The notes under the pieces: model-generated
Database searches by the model: none
Told to the model about the DNA's origin: nothing
The model's input: the letters and a program-made list of their open reading frames with translations, nothing else
Assembly: GCA_036897095.1 (NCBI GenBank)
Contig: JAYMSP010001180.1
Coordinates: 1-35,180 of the forward strand
Length of the DNA stretch: 35,180 bases
Reading direction: 5' to 3'
From: Plantago elongata
Lineage: Eukaryota > Streptophyta > Magnoliopsida > Lamiales > Plantaginaceae
Translations under genes and position numbers: made by a program
Shown here: positions 9,578-21,144 of the stretch, one piece after another
How positions within the stretch are numbered: position 1 is the first letter of the stretch
Layout of the letters: each line of letters opens with the position of its first letter

Positions 9578-10965
9578 AAAGCATGACAAATCCTTAACAC
9601 ATAAGGGTCAAAACACTTTATAAGCATATCGATGAGCATAAACGTACGTATGCATAATCCATGCTTTATCAAATCACTTTCACAAATCGCTTAGAGAAGG
9701 AATATATTTATGAAACATACATACTTAATCCTATTTTGAATAGACTATTATACCAAGTCCCGTTACTTGATATAATAACCATAAGTTGTTTGTCAATCAA
9801 AAGCGATATGTTTATATTTTTACAATACGAAAAACAAAAGCAAAAGTGTCAAGAGTTCCACTTACCTCAAAGTCGATACAAATCCAAGACCATCTCAATA
9901 ATTCACAAAACCATCCAACAGCTTGCACCTCAAATCACTAAAAGTCATCGCAAACCTCAACTCATCCAAAGAATCAATCTCAAACTCCGTATCATCTCTA
10001 CTACGATTTCGATATATCAAAAAGGGTAAAGTACGATCATAATGACCGAACGGTAATTTATGGAGCTAGGAAATAGGTTTAAAAATAAAAGGGAATAATA
10101 ATGGTTCTATAACGTTCAGGGGTAATTTGGTAATTTTACTGGGGGCAAATGGAGATTGAATAAAAATTTAATAAAAATTTAGATCCTTCAATGCTCAAAA
10201 CAGTAACCTCCTGTTTGGTAGCCAGTTAGCATACAACTGCACCACTCATAATTCTGCGTCTAATATAGCGCAATAAACGTAGTTTATTCTATTCAGTCAT
10301 TGTTTGACTATTGAATTTGCAATTCAATCCCTGACAGTGTCAAATTCTCAAACACAGGTCCTTTGGATTTATGCAATAGTTCAGTCTAATACCTACGAAT
10401 CCAATACTTTACAAGCTCATTCCAATCACCTCCAAATCTAAGTTAGGGTCTCGAAATTCATATTCACATCATCTACTCCATTCAAATAGATGAATAACAA
10501 CCCGAAAACAACACAAATACGTCAAAGTATATATTCACGAATTCTTCCTCATGTTTTCCATTCGGTTTCGCGGACAAGGATCCCCCAATTCTACGGTCCA
10601 GGCAGAAGAAATACGGAAGGTCGAGCACATGTCGGTTAGCCGATGAAAGGCGGAGCTGTGATGGCTAGGTGTGAAAGAGAGGCAGAAGAAGAATGAAGAT
10701 GAATATATGATGAACATAACGACATGAAGAACTGAAGAATGAAACCTAATTTGCCTTCTTACACAAGTGGTCTTGGGCTCAGTCAACTTGGGCCTTTTAA
10801 CTCCGTCCAACCAGATTCAATAAAATCCTCATAGCCCGTCTTGATTAACCGATCGATAAAACTACGACTTTATAAATTCCCATAGCAATTTAAATCTAGA
10901 GAATCCTTTCTCCAAATTAAATAAATATACATCCATAAATATTTATTTATTTTCTGAAATTTTAC

Positions 10966-12452
10966 ATTCTTTTATTCCCAAACTAATTATTTTAATATTA
11001 CAATTATACTACCAAACAAATTTCAACTAAATATAACCAATCATCTTATTACAACAAATTTAAAATCAATTATTAGCCAAACAAGCTATCACATCTTACT
11101 TACACCAATCATTTTTCTCTTACACAACCTATTTAATAAATCTACCCTATATATAATTACAATTTTATACAAACACTAATTTTTACAACTCAACTACAAT
11201 TTAAATACTATTTATCAATTCTTCACTATTCAAACGGATTCAGCAATTTATAACAAACGGCCACTATATGACTAAGAATATAGATAGATCTAAAGAACAA
11301 ATTAATGAGTCCGGGTTGAATTGTAACAGCCCCTCAAGGTAATGAAAATTATCTTTCCAGTCTAAATTTTAATATATTTGATTTGTTATTTGCAAGTGGC
11401 TCCATAAAATTTTAAAATTTTAATTTGGTTTATAAATGCTCAAGTATTCCCAATTTCATCTTGAAACTTGAATTGTTATGGTCGATGCTTACAAACTTCA
11501 TATGTGAATTACCTACAAATAATGTTGGTTAAATAAATTAAAAATCTATATTATTACATATTTACATTTTAAATTTTCATTAAATGTTTTTAAACAATTC
11601 ATTAGACATATTATGTGTAATTAAATCAAAACAAAAAATTAAACAGTGTTAATCTGAGAGAAATGAAATGTGAAGATGAAACTTAGACGAAAGAAGTAGT
11701 TTATAACTTAGGGGTTAGTTCGACTTTTAAATCGTTTAAGTTCATGTTTCGCGATATAGTAGAAATAGTGAAATTATTACTGATAGGATATTTTTAATTA
11801 CAAATTGTATTTAAAATATATAATAGTTATAATTTCACAACGTCTTAGGAAGACAATTTATTACATAGACTGAAAAGACGGTCTGGTTTGCAGTTTGTCA
11901 CACTTCCAATCAATTTTGTGGGTCGTTGGGTCAGGTTATATAATTTCGCAGGTTATTGAGCATATCCACAAACAAATCTAATATGAGCCGTAATTCTGAA
12001 ATAGGCGAGAACATTACTAATATAGAAAGAACAATGCTCAAATAGAAGAGAACATTACTGAATAAGTGAATTTATCACGCTTCCAATGAACTTCACGAGT
12101 TGATGGGTCGGGTTATATAATTTCTAGGGCGTGAGTGGATCAATTTCGGACAAAATCATAAATTAACCGTCATTTCCGTCATTTCAGACAAATATATAAG
12201 AATATTAATCAAATAGTTAAAAACATTACCAAAATAAGCGTGAACGTTACAACTATAGTTAAGAACATTATTGAGAAATACCCCTCTCAAGCAAAATAGG
12301 AGAGGACATTTCAATGGAGCTTATCAAATACAAGGAGGGTATAACGGGAAGGGCAAAACTAGACATGAGGAAGGTTGGATAGTAGTGATCGGAAGGAGAC
12401 AAAGAGCATGGGACAAAAAGAAAAGCATACGAGTGGATCGAATAAGGTTGTG
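10966..12452. other. AT-rich DNA without recognised genes
   Basis: No frame resembles a known protein. A TGTAACAGCCCC at about 11333 resembles an LTR end but has no primer site or polypurine tract beside it. A divergent repeat is listed separately. Confidence 0.5.
11899..12135. repeat. Divergent direct repeat, about 176 bases apart
   Basis: A TCACACTTCCAATCAA...GGGTCAGGTTATATAATTTC block at 11899 recurs as TCACGCTTCCAATGAA...GGGTCGGGTTATATAATTTC at 12075. Both are followed by AGAACATTAC-like motifs. This is an old tandem duplication of unknown origin. Confidence 0.6.
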
Positions 12453-12571
12453 TTCTCTTCAACTGAAAATCACTTCAGTTCAGTTCAATTCAACTTGGCT
12501 TAGTTATAATTTATACCTTACTTCAGTTCAGTCCAGTTCAGTTTAGTTTAGTAAATCTCAGTTGAAGAGAA
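12453..12571. mobile_element. MITE-like element with perfect 14-bp terminal inverted repeats
   Basis: TTCTCTTCAACTGA (12453-12466) and its exact reverse complement TCAGTTGAAGAGAA (12558-12571) bound 119 bases. The interior is rich in TTCAG/TTCAGTTCAG repeats, and there is no coding capacity. I see no clear target-site duplication, so the mobile status rests on the inverted repeats alone; a simple-repeat array with chance palindromic ends is possible. Confidence 0.5.
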
Positions 12572-13435
12572 AATAGCCTAAATGACAAGTTCCTAAACAT
12601 GTATATCTCGAATTTTCCGGAGAATTGGAAGGAAGAACCCATGAAAGAAATATTGGAGAAGGTGGGGGGAATGTTGATGATGTCACAATTTTGCAGATGA
12701 AGGCAAATGACGGGAAAAGCTTCGGTACTGGCCGATTGATGAGTGTTGGGGATGAGGAAGAACTGATAAGAAGGACTAAGGGTGTATGGATTAGCGATTA
12801 CAAGATAATTTCAAATGTGGCTAGTATAACAAACCTGAGGGCAGAGGAAGGGCATATGGGTGGAATGATCGACTACGGGTAGGAAAGGGAGGGCATCAAG
12901 CGGTATGGAAGAAAAGTTCAGGGAAGGTGATCACAGAAGGAGAAATATTGAGCAAGAAAGGGAGGCCTGTGAAGGAAGAAAAGGAGAGACAATAGTTGAA
13001 ACGGGAAAGAAGAACATGGTGAATAAGGTGAGGGGTGAGGTGAATACGGAGGAAATACAAAGAATAATTGTGTTGTGATGTACTTGGTGATGTAAACGAA
13101 GGAGAGATTAGAGGAAGTCCAGGTGAGGAATCTGTTGGAAGGTAATTGATATAAGGTTTTTAAGGTAGATAAACTAACATAGGAAATGTGGGTGTCGGAA
13201 CATAAGAATGAAGAAGCAAGACATAATTTGATGGGTGGAGATGATGAGTGGGCGAAACAATGATTTCGGGAATTTAAGCCATGGGAGAAGAATAACATTA
13301 ACGGAAGAAGACGGGTGTGGTCATAGCATGTCAGTAGGAGAGGACATAACCAGTTCCGGATGCCACGGTCCGGAGCATCTCCCTCGTATGTTTTCTCACA
13401 TAAAGGGGACGATGATGCCCTCAAAGATCCTACAA
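12572..13435 (+). other. Purine-rich, coding-like remnant of unknown origin
   Basis: The plus strand is strongly purine-rich with acidic/basic frames broken by many stops. The longest is 12625-12882 (85 residues, from MEGRTHERN to GGMIDYG). Composition resembles a decayed retroelement ORF (for example the linker of a LINE), but I recognise no domain and assign no function. Confidence 0.3.
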
Positions 13436-13891
13436 AATGACTAAGCTAACCTTGAGGCCCAAATGGTAGATGGGTTATGACTATACTATGGTCCACAGGC
13501 TTAATTAGCCTTGTTGGCTTAATCTTAACTCTACACTTGGCACAATCCAAGAGGTCTACCCCTAAATAGAGAATAATCTCTATAAATAGGGCACACTTCT
13601 CAAGGTAAATCAATAAGCTCACTTGATCTTCTGACTTTACCATAAGCTTTAGACCTTCATTTTTACAGAGTTGATTCATAATCACTCTCGAGTAAAGTCG
13701 CTTAAACCGGCTTGATCCTAGGCAAGCTGGATCTAAAGGTTCTAACCCCCCTACTATAGTCACTTGTGCATGGATACATCCTAGGTGTTTAGTGCTCGAA
13801 GTTGAAGACTACCTTTTCTTTTGGATCCTAATCTAGTGGATTTATTTAGTTTTTTCTTATACCCGAGTGTTGGGGCTTTCACTCAACATAA
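13436..13891 (+). repeat. Partial Tat-type LTR (U3 end, R, start of U5), plus strand
   Basis: A CTCTATAAATAGGG TATA box at 13578-13591, followed by GCACACTTCTCAAGGTAA and a pyrimidine-rich stretch, is the usual promoter/R layout of plant Tat LTRs. It is cut at 13891 by the TG of LTR C, before any primer site. Its orientation matches the Tat element that begins at 25940, so it may be that element's 5' LTR, separated from it by the inserted Tekay block. The left limit is approximate. Confidence 0.45.
13580..13591 (+). promoter_or_regulatory. TATA box of the partial Tat-type LTR
   Basis: CTATAAATAGGG on the plus strand; transcription would start about 30 bases downstream near the GCACACTTCTCAAGG motif and read into Tekay LTR C. 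Confidence 0.5.
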
Positions 13892-16731
13892 TGTAAGGCC
13901 CCGACCTAGTCTGGACATCAAGGAAAATGCCGACTTCCAGAAATACTTAGATATATATAAAGTACTAATTATTACAAAACAAAATATAATTTATAATTTG
14001 AAGACATAAAAAAACCCATGTCGTAGTACGTGGAAGTAGCAAAAATCTACCCTCGATCAGTCAGCTAATCTACTCAAACCCTTCCTCTTGCTCTTGTCCT
14101 GGGAAAAACATTAAGGAAAAGAGAGGGGGTCAGTCATACGACTCAGTGAGTAATCAGGCATGCATGAAATGTGAATATGAACATAAAGAATACAGCAAAC
14201 CACCAGTTCACATCTAATAATCACTTTTAAATCAAAAGGGGGAAAACCGGGAAAAATCAATCACTTCACTTATCCTAGCACATGAAAGGTGCCAGATTTA
14301 CAGTACTGAAACGCAGTCACTGTCTTGGGCTTAGACCAAACTGATCAGGTATTGGTTAAACACTTGGAGACGCGATCTCCGGTATTGCTTGAATGTTGGG
14401 CAGCGACCCGCCGCGACCCATAAAAAGGACCGTTTGAATAGTCCAAAATTAAACACTAGCCCGAACACTTAACGATGCAGGTAAAATCACCCAGCGCCAT
14501 TGCTGCAAGGTACATACCCCAACTTCAATAACACTTGTCGATAGTGTCGACCAATATGGTTTCCCCATTTTAATTTTCTAGAAAACAATAGTGAGTGGTT
14601 GCTTTTTCAAAAATCACTTTCATGCAATGCAGTTCATGCAAAATAACAGGATACGATGAAATGCACTTTCACTGGAAAATAATAACAGTAGGATGATCAA
14701 TAAGAAGCAAGACACTTGCAGAAGTTCAATTTCAATAGACGCATTAGTGACCAAATATTCGCAATTAGTACTCGAGTCGGGTTAGTCAGAGTATCAGCGC
14801 ATAGGCAGAGTGGTTCCAACAGACAATCCAGAAAACAAAATAAATATGGAAAATTTAAAGTGGAGGAAGATGGCAATTTAGCTTTTCCCAGGCCTGATGC
14901 CGAAACCCAGTCATCAATCACCTTTAAACTCTTGCAGATCAGCTAGCTCATCGTCTCTTGATAAACAGATAAAATATCCTCAACGTCGACGCTAAAGTTA
15001 ACTAAATAATTCCCCAACTACTATCCCCAATTCTTATAATAAACCAAATCAGATAGGTATGAAATCACGTAGTAATAAACAAGTTCTAATCCTCGTCTCG
15101 ACCTTTATTTAAGTAATTTGCTTACAATATTTATGACACATTCGAACTATATTACTTTGCTCACTTAATTTCCACTACTTTACACAATACTTACTTCTAG
15201 TTATCTACTCATATAAACTCATCGTTAGTGCACACTACTCAATTTAACCGGGTTCCACTAACAAACAATTCCAATTCCTGACTACTTCGATTAATTTATT
15301 CATACAGTTGCAAGTTTCTAATTTTTAACCCTGCCTTATATATATACTATAGTATGTCAGCTTTTATCGTGTACAATTACAGACTAATGTTTATCGCATT
15401 CCTATGACCGGTTTTTTTCATTCATCAAGATCAATAAACCCAAAAACTACATCAGCCTAACGTCTTCCTATTTTCGCAAGCCTCATACAATTTTCACATC
15501 AATCATCCCTAATAATTTAGTTAATGGTACTGTAATTATATCATTCGCAACATAACAATCCTCACGCAATCCGTTTACTACCATGTATTCGTTAGCCTAT
15601 GTCTCTTCATTCGCTAAGCTACAACAATCAATGTAACACTGTAATTCAGTTTCCTACACCCAAGCATCGCAAACACTTATCTCATCTTGTACAGTACACT
15701 TACCTATCCCCTGTTCATAGCATACTAGTTGCAAAAAGAAGTATCAAATTCCCGCAACCTCTTCAACTAACAGCCACTGCAGTTTGCTAATCTCCTTCCT
15801 AGCTCAACAGTGTGCCACAACTAGTCTAGTTAGACACCAAATAAACAACACTCCTACTACTGTAGTATGCTATATTCCAATCACCACATCATCAATAGCA
15901 GCAACCTTACTGCACTAATCAATTAGCAATCCTCAATTCATACTAAACTACAGTACACTAAAGGTTAACAGTCACCCAAACTCTTCATCAAACTTAACAC
16001 ATACTGTAGTAGATAAATTTCCCGACCCGATAGCTAAATTAGTTAAATCGAGCGAGACTAACCGGATTGGCGAAGAAGTAATTCCGGTGAGAGGCGGCGG
16101 CGACGGCAGTGGCGCGCGGAGCACACCCCACGCGGTGGACATGCGTGTTTCCGCCGTGCCACGCGGCGTCACGCATGCTCCGACTTGGGCGTGGTGGTTC
16201 GAGGAGGAGAAGACCGGTGGCCGGCGCCGGTTTGGTGCGGTATCGGCGCGGGGAATGTGGTCGTGGCGCGGTGCCGCCGGTTTCGGCACGGAGGATGGGC
16301 GCGGGGGCGCGGCGAGATGCACGGTGGTGCCAATTGGCACGAAGCCGGAGGGGAAAGGCGGAAATCGATTTGGGGAAAAAGGTTGGTTTGGCACGGTAAT
16401 GGGAGAAGAAATCGATTTTGGGGAATATACGGGTCTTTTGACTATTATATATATCTGGCATCTTCTGGATCCCGAATGGCTCGTAAATAAATTCCAGAAA
16501 AATGCGAAATCGGTTCCTGGGCGATCCTCGAGTCGAACTTAAGCCGTACAAAAATTAAAATAAATATTTTTATGTTATTAATTTATTATTATTTTATTAC
16601 TTGTTACTAATTTTCTAACGTTTTCGTGCAATGATTTAAAATTATTCCAATATTCACGTTTTAATTTAAAGTACTAGAATTTAATTTTTAAATAAATTTT
16701 TAATACGTACCGAGATTTTGCGTCTTTTACA
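13892..16731 (-). repeat. LTR C (3' LTR of Tekay copy B)
   Basis: 2,840 bases from TGTAAGGCCCCGACC to TTTTACA. The first about 400 bases (13892-14290) are roughly 90% identical by eye to the start of LTR B; beyond that the two diverge strongly. Compared with A and B it lacks the CTATAAATA box between the ACTAACCGG motif (16057) and the U3 end, so it probably has no promoter. The GC-rich 16090-16330 segment gives large but meaningless frames on both strands. Confidence 0.85.
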
Positions 16732-16745
16732 CTCTCCCCTACTTT
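16732..16745 (-). other. Polypurine tract of Tekay copy B
   Basis: The minus strand reads AAAGTAGGGGAGAG immediately before the LTR start TGTAAAAG. It overlaps the pol stop codon (TAA, 16744-16746). Confidence 0.75.
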
Positions 16746-17163
16746 AAGGAATTTGGTCCTCCAAATACGACTTATCCTCGATGAATAAGTAGGGGTATCT
16801 TTCCTGCATGTCAGCTTCTTTTTCCCACGTCGCTTCTTCTATAGTGTGATTCCGCCATAGGATCTTAACCAAAGGAATTTGCTTATTCTTGAGTTCCTTT
16901 ACTCGGGTATCCAAAATACGAACGGGTTTTTCTTCATATGACAGGTTCTCTTCAAGTCCGACATCGGTGGGCTGGAGAATATGTTCAGGATCCGGGTGGT
17001 ATTTCTTAAGTTGAGATACATGAAAGACGTTGTGGATCCCGGGAAGGTTTAGTGGAAGTGCTAATTCGTATGCAACCGGTCCAATTCTCCGAGTTATTTC
17101 AAAGGGTCTGATGTACCGGGGTGCTAACTTTCCCCCTTTGCCAATCCTTTTGATACCCTTTCA
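16744..17163 (-). pseudogene. pol: Integrase C-terminus and chromodomain of Tekay copy B
   Basis: The frame continues from integrase after a TGA at 17161-17163, where the sister fragment at 25868 has CGA (Arg). It is then open to the natural TAA at 16744. Motifs in order are KGGKLAPRYI and GPVAYELALP (integrase C-terminal/GPY-F-like module), HNVFHVSQLKKY, and the chromodomain EEKPVRILDTRVKELKNK...EEATWEKEADM. Chromodomains of chromoviruses bind modified histones and steer integration to heterochromatin; in the Tekay group some aromatic cage positions are not canonical. It ends at YLEDQIP just before the polypurine tract, so this end of the protein is complete. Confidence 0.85.
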
Positions 17164-18101
17164 CGGAGAAATTTTCAGGAACACTTGATCTCCTTCTTCG
17201 AACTGTAAATGCTTTCGTCGACGGTCTGCGTATGACTTCTGCCTGTCCTGAGCTGCTTTAATCCGTTGCCGGATCATCTGCAACTTTTCAATGGACTCTT
17301 GAACCATCTCAGGATGCAAGGCGCTTGCTTCTCTAGTCAAAGTATTCTTCCAATCCTCCATATCCCCATCCAACGGCGATCGACATTTTTGGTTGTAGAG
17401 AGCCTCGTATGGTGCCATCTGGATTGATGCCTGGTAACTGTTGTTGTAGGTATATTCAATCAGAGGTAGGTGCTTGATCCAGGTTCCCGGAAAATCTATA
17501 CTGCATGATCGGAGTAAGTCTTCAAGGAATCGGATTGTCCTTTCTGATTGTCCATCCATCTGGGGGTGAGCAGCAGTGCTAAATTTTAGTTGTGATCCGA
17601 GACCTTTCTGCAATTGTTGCCATAATTGCGAGGTAAATTTTGGATCTCGGTCAGACACTATGCTGACGGGAATCCCATGTAGTCGTACAATTTCTCGTAT
17701 ATAGAGTTCCGCCAGTTTCTCCACGTTGTATTGTGATCTGACCGGAAGGAAATGAGCAGATTTAGTTAATCTGTCTACTATCATCCAAATGCTGTCATAC
17801 CTGTGGATTTTTGGAAATCTAGTGATGAAGTCCATGGTGATTTGATCCCACTTCCAACAGGGAATTGGTAGGGGTTGTAACAATCCCGCTGGCCGTTGAT
17901 TCTCGGCTTTCACCATTTGACAGGTGAGACACTTATGTACATAAGCAGCGATATCTCGTTTCATTCTATGCCACCAGAACTTTTCCTTAAGGTTAGCATA
18001 CATTTTGTTTCCTCTAGGGTGGATGTTGTAGATAGTTCGGTGACCTTCGTTGAGGATCCGGTTCCTCAATTCTCATGGAATCCATAATCGTTCCTTATAT
18101 T
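17161..18101 (-). pseudogene. pol: Integrase of Tekay copy B
   Basis: Residues counted from the open frame at 18069: the HHCC zinc-binding domain has H10, H17, C47 and C50; the catalytic triad is D80 (ITMDFITRFP), D140 (IVSDRDPKF) and E176 (DGQSERTI), with 35 residues between the second Asp and the Glu as in retroviral-type integrases. All key residues are intact. GLLQPLPIPCWKWDQ is typical of the Tekay/Del group. The frame is broken by TGA at 18070-18072 (after RLWIP) and TGA at 17161. Integrase inserts the cDNA into chromosomes. The first in-frame codon after the upstream stop is TTG, so this was never a separate start; it is an inner part of pol. Confidence 0.9.
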
Positions 18102-19631
18102 TCAGCACTCCTTCGTCATCATATTCAAAAGAGATTTCTTACCTTGTATTTCTGCTTTTAGTTTGGCGAATGCCGGGTCTGATGGTTGAGATTCCTTGAT
18201 CTGTTCATAGAGATCCGACTGTATCGCCAAACCACTGTATCCCAGCTTTGGTTTCATTTGCAATTCTCTCAATTTAACTTCCGTTGGAGTACTGTCCCTT
18301 TTGCGGCTTAAGGCATCTGCTACGACATTAGCCTTGCCTGCCTGGTACGAGATCGTGCAGTCATAGTCTTCTAGAAATTCCATCCATCTTCGTTGGCGCA
18401 TATTGAGCTCTTTTTGGGTGAAAAGATACTTCAGGCTCTTGTGGTCTGTGACGATCTCGAAAGTTGCGCCATACAAGTAATGCCTCCACTTGGCTAATGC
18501 GAAGATAATGGCTCCCATTTCCAAATCATGGGTTGGATAGTTTTGCTCATGGAGCTTCAAACTTCGCGATGCATAAGCGATAACCTTTCCTCGTTGTGTC
18601 AGCAAACAATCATATCCTTCTCCTGATGCATCTGTATAGACTATGAAGTCTTCAGAGCCTTGTGGTAGGGTCAGGATTGGGGTTGAAGTCAACCTCTTCT
18701 TCAGCTCTTGGAAGCTGGCTTCGCACTTCTCGCTCCATTCAAATTTAGCATTCTTAGCAGTGAGAAGATGCACAGGTTTTGCAATCTTCGAGAAATCTTG
18801 GATGAACCGTCTGTAATAACCGGCTAATCCCAGAAAGCTTCGGACTTCGGTAGTTGTTTCAGGTTGCTTCCATGTCAGTATGGCTTCGTTCTTGTCCGAA
18901 TTAACCTGTAGACCTTCTCCCGATATCTTGTGCCCCAAGAATTTAACTTCAGACAGCCAAAATTTGCACTTGCTGAATTTGGCATATAACTTCTATTGTT
19001 TCAGTTTCTGAAGTACCAACCTCAAGTGTTCGGCATGTTCCTCCCGATTCTTGGGAAAGACTAAGATATCGTCAATGAAGATGACGACAAACTTGTCCAA
19101 GAAGGGTCGAAATGTTCGATGCATTAAATCCATAAAGGATGCAGGGGCATTCGTTAGACCAAAGGGCATTACTAAAAATTCAAAATGCCCGTATTGGGTG
19201 TTGAAAGCTGTCTTTGGAACATCTTCTTCTCGGACTCTCAGCTGATATTACCCTTGTCTCAGATCCAGTTTTGAATAGACTGTGGATCCTTGTAATAAAT
19301 CAAACAGCTCGTCGATGTGAGGCAGCGGGTACTTGTTCTTGACAGTCAAGTTATTTAGCCTCCGGTAATCTATTCACATCCGTAGAGAACCATCCTTCTT
19401 TTTTACCAACAATACCGGGGCTCCCCGGGGGAAACTACTCGGACGAATGAATCCCTTCTCTAGTAGCTCTTGCAGTTGTGTCTTGAGTTCCCGGAGTTCG
19501 GCTGGAGCCATTCGGTAGGGCGTTATAGACACAGGTTCTGCTCCCGGAAGGGTTTCAATAACAAACTCCACTTCGTGATGAGGTGGTAGCGTGTTTAATT
19601 CTTCTGGGAATACGTCCAAAAATTCCTTCAC
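18102..19631 (-). pseudogene. pol: Reverse transcriptase and RNase H of Tekay copy B
   Basis: One continuous frame from 19631 to 18102 with three stops: TGA 19374-19376 (after DGSLRM), TAA 19248-19250 (in LDLRQG*YQL) and TAG 18993-18995 (after VLQKLKQ). RT begins around FLDVFPEEL, with [14 protein letters not shown], the fingers/palm region and an intact catalytic box FIDDIL at about 19060. RNase H follows with YTDASGEG, a conserved DLEM Glu, TDHKSLKYL and [10 protein letters not shown]. The frame is lost at about 18120 before integrase. The product would copy element RNA into cDNA in the particle. The catalytic Asp residues are intact; only nonsense codons silence it. Confidence 0.9.
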
Positions 19632-19655
19632 GACATTGACATTTTCTATTTTGGT

Positions 19656-20152
19656 CTAATCTGATGTGGGGTTGATCAAATAAGCGAGGTATGCTTTACA
19701 CCCATGCTTCAGGCATCTACTCGCCTTGGCGGTAGGAGTAGGAGTAACTAGTGCAAGTGGGTTTCTTAAGGAAATTTGACGGTACCGGCAGTCGAGGATA
19801 TCATGATGCACATATAGCCAATCCATGTCTAATATCAAATCGTGCGTATCTAACTGTATCTCGATTCAACATTGAAATAATATGCTAGCTTAGCAGGAGT
19901 AATGTTCAACTTCCTAGCATATTGAGCAGCAATAAAAGAATGCGTTGCTCCACTATCAAACAGAGCTATACCACGGATGGAGGTAACATAAATCGTACCT
20001 TCAATGGCATTCAGTGCCGAATGACTTCCTGGTTCCGCCGTCATCATAAATGCTCTTGGTCGCACGTGTTGGCGACCAGTAAGTTTAGCAGTGGTAGGAG
20101 CACTAGGGCGTGATTCTCTTGACGAGGCAGAAGGGCAATCCCGAAGTTGGTG
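19656..20152 (-). pseudogene. pol: Protease of Tekay copy B, with internal deletion
   Basis: The upstream part (20065-19850) has LFDSGATHSFI, the retropepsin active site, in frame with gag. It stops at YYFNVESRYS*. The downstream part (19838-19656) picks up in another frame at LILDMDWL, the end of the protease fold, and ends in TAG. In copy A the protease goes on from the same point (YYFDIESPFGSS) for at least 23 more residues, so copy B has lost the flap-containing middle of the domain and shifted frame. The linker RDCPSASSRES to protease is intact. Confidence 0.8.
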
Positions 20153-21144
20153 CTAGTCACTTCCACATTTCAGGCAACGTCTGCTCTTGTACACGCACTT
20201 CGCCTCGGTATGGCCTGATTTCCCGCATAAGGGGCAGGCGGGTGCCCTCGGTGGTTGATTCTGACGTGCAGGTTCTACCCGGGGACGGGGGTTCCCTCTT
20301 GCTGGTCCAGGGGATCCGATATACATCAGACGCTTATTGCTCGCCGACGAACTGTTGGGTTGATTTCTCTGGAGTTTCTCTTCCAATTTCTTTATTTCCT
20401 TGAGTTCTGCTTCCACTTGTAGAACCTTCTCCACCGCTTTGACGTAGCTGACATGACTGACACCAGGGCTCGGCGCAGCTCCAACCTTAAACCTTCCACG
20501 GACTTGCGGATTTTCTGCTTCTCGTCGTCCCAGTAATGAGGGGCGTATTGGATCAGGCGAGAGAACTCCGACTTGTATCCACTTACACTCCTGCTTCCTT
20601 GGATGAGTTCCAAAAACTCTCTCTCTCATGTGTTCCGAATCACCTCGGGTACAAATTTGTCGTTGAATTCCTGTACGAAATTCTTCCAGGTGTAGGGGGT
20701 GCCTTCCTGCTTCCACATTCGATTAACCAGTACCCACCAGTTCCTGGCGGCTTCCTCCAATCGATAAGTGGCATACTTCACTTTCTACTCTTTAGTATAG
20801 CTCAATACCTCGAAAATCTTCTCTAGCATGGCTAAAAACTCCTCAGCTTTCTTATCGTCGGTTTCCCCAAAGAATACATGGGAATTAAACCGAAGGAAGC
20901 GTTCCAAAACTTGATCATCACTTTGTACTGTCGACGATTGGCCCGCAGTAGCCAGAGGTTGTTGGTTCTGCCATTGTTGAGTGAGGAAAGTCCACAAAGA
21001 TAACATCTCCTGCATACTCCCCCTGTTCCCGTTCCCTCCCATTTCGGGAGTCTGAGGGGGCACTTCCTGATTAGGTGAAGGCAACGGTGGGGAATTAAAG
21101 TCCTCACCTTGAGCGTCTTGATGTGAACTGTGAGATTCAGACAT
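20153..21144 (-). pseudogene. gag: Gag of Tekay copy B
   Basis: Starts at ATG 21144 (MSESHSSHQDAQ), matching copy A. The N-terminal part runs to TAG 20785-20787, where copy A has CAG (Gln). The capsid region is readable at 20784-20460 (MELIQGSRSVSGYKSEFSRL). A 4-base deletion near 20455, relative to copy A, shifts the frame, and the C-terminal part resumes at SYVKAVEKVLQVEAELKEI. Two zinc knuckles follow: CPLCGKSGHTEAKC complete, and CLKCGSD*H with a TAG at 20153-20155, one codon before the His, where copy A has CAA. Same role as copy A Gag. Confidence 0.85.

Larger units (their letters stand above)
8221..10965 (-). mobile_element. Non-autonomous LTR retrotransposon with about 0.4 kb interior (LARD/TRIM-like deletion derivative)
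   Basis: On the minus strand: LTR F (10965-8916), primer site (8911-8900), 408 bases of interior (8899-8492), polypurine tract, then a 5'-complete but 3'-truncated LTR E (8491-8221). Both LTRs start TGTAAAAT and are clearly homologous over their first about 270 bases. The interior is far too short for gag-pol and has no useful frame. Its last bases before the tract read GAGGACAAAACTTATTTTAAG, the kind of pol tail seen in plant Gypsy elements, which suggests an internal deletion derivative. It would need proteins from a related element to move. Confidence 0.7.
8916..10965 (-). repeat. LTR F (5' LTR of the coding-free element)
   Basis: 2,050 bases from TGTCACGCCCC (8916) to ATTTTACA (10965), so bounded by TG/CA. 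It contains a 59-bp tandem duplication at its inner end and three 28-bp units at 9494-9577. Right of 10965 there is AT-rich DNA without a polypurine tract, as expected for an outer edge. Frames in it are short and unlike known proteins. Confidence 0.75.

Noticed and set aside
11333..11345. TGTAACAGCCCC as the edge of a further LTR
   Set aside because: No primer site, polypurine tract or partner LTR was found nearby.
12918..13424. 168-residue minus-strand frame
   Set aside because: It is the Ser/Phe/Pro-rich antisense of a purine-rich strand, with no recognisable motif.
16039..16551. Long frames on both strands in the GC-rich part of LTR C
   Set aside because: GC-rich DNA has few stops; no domain is seen and the region lies inside the LTR. 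The same applies to 24554-25245 in LTR B and 4468-4925 in LTR A.
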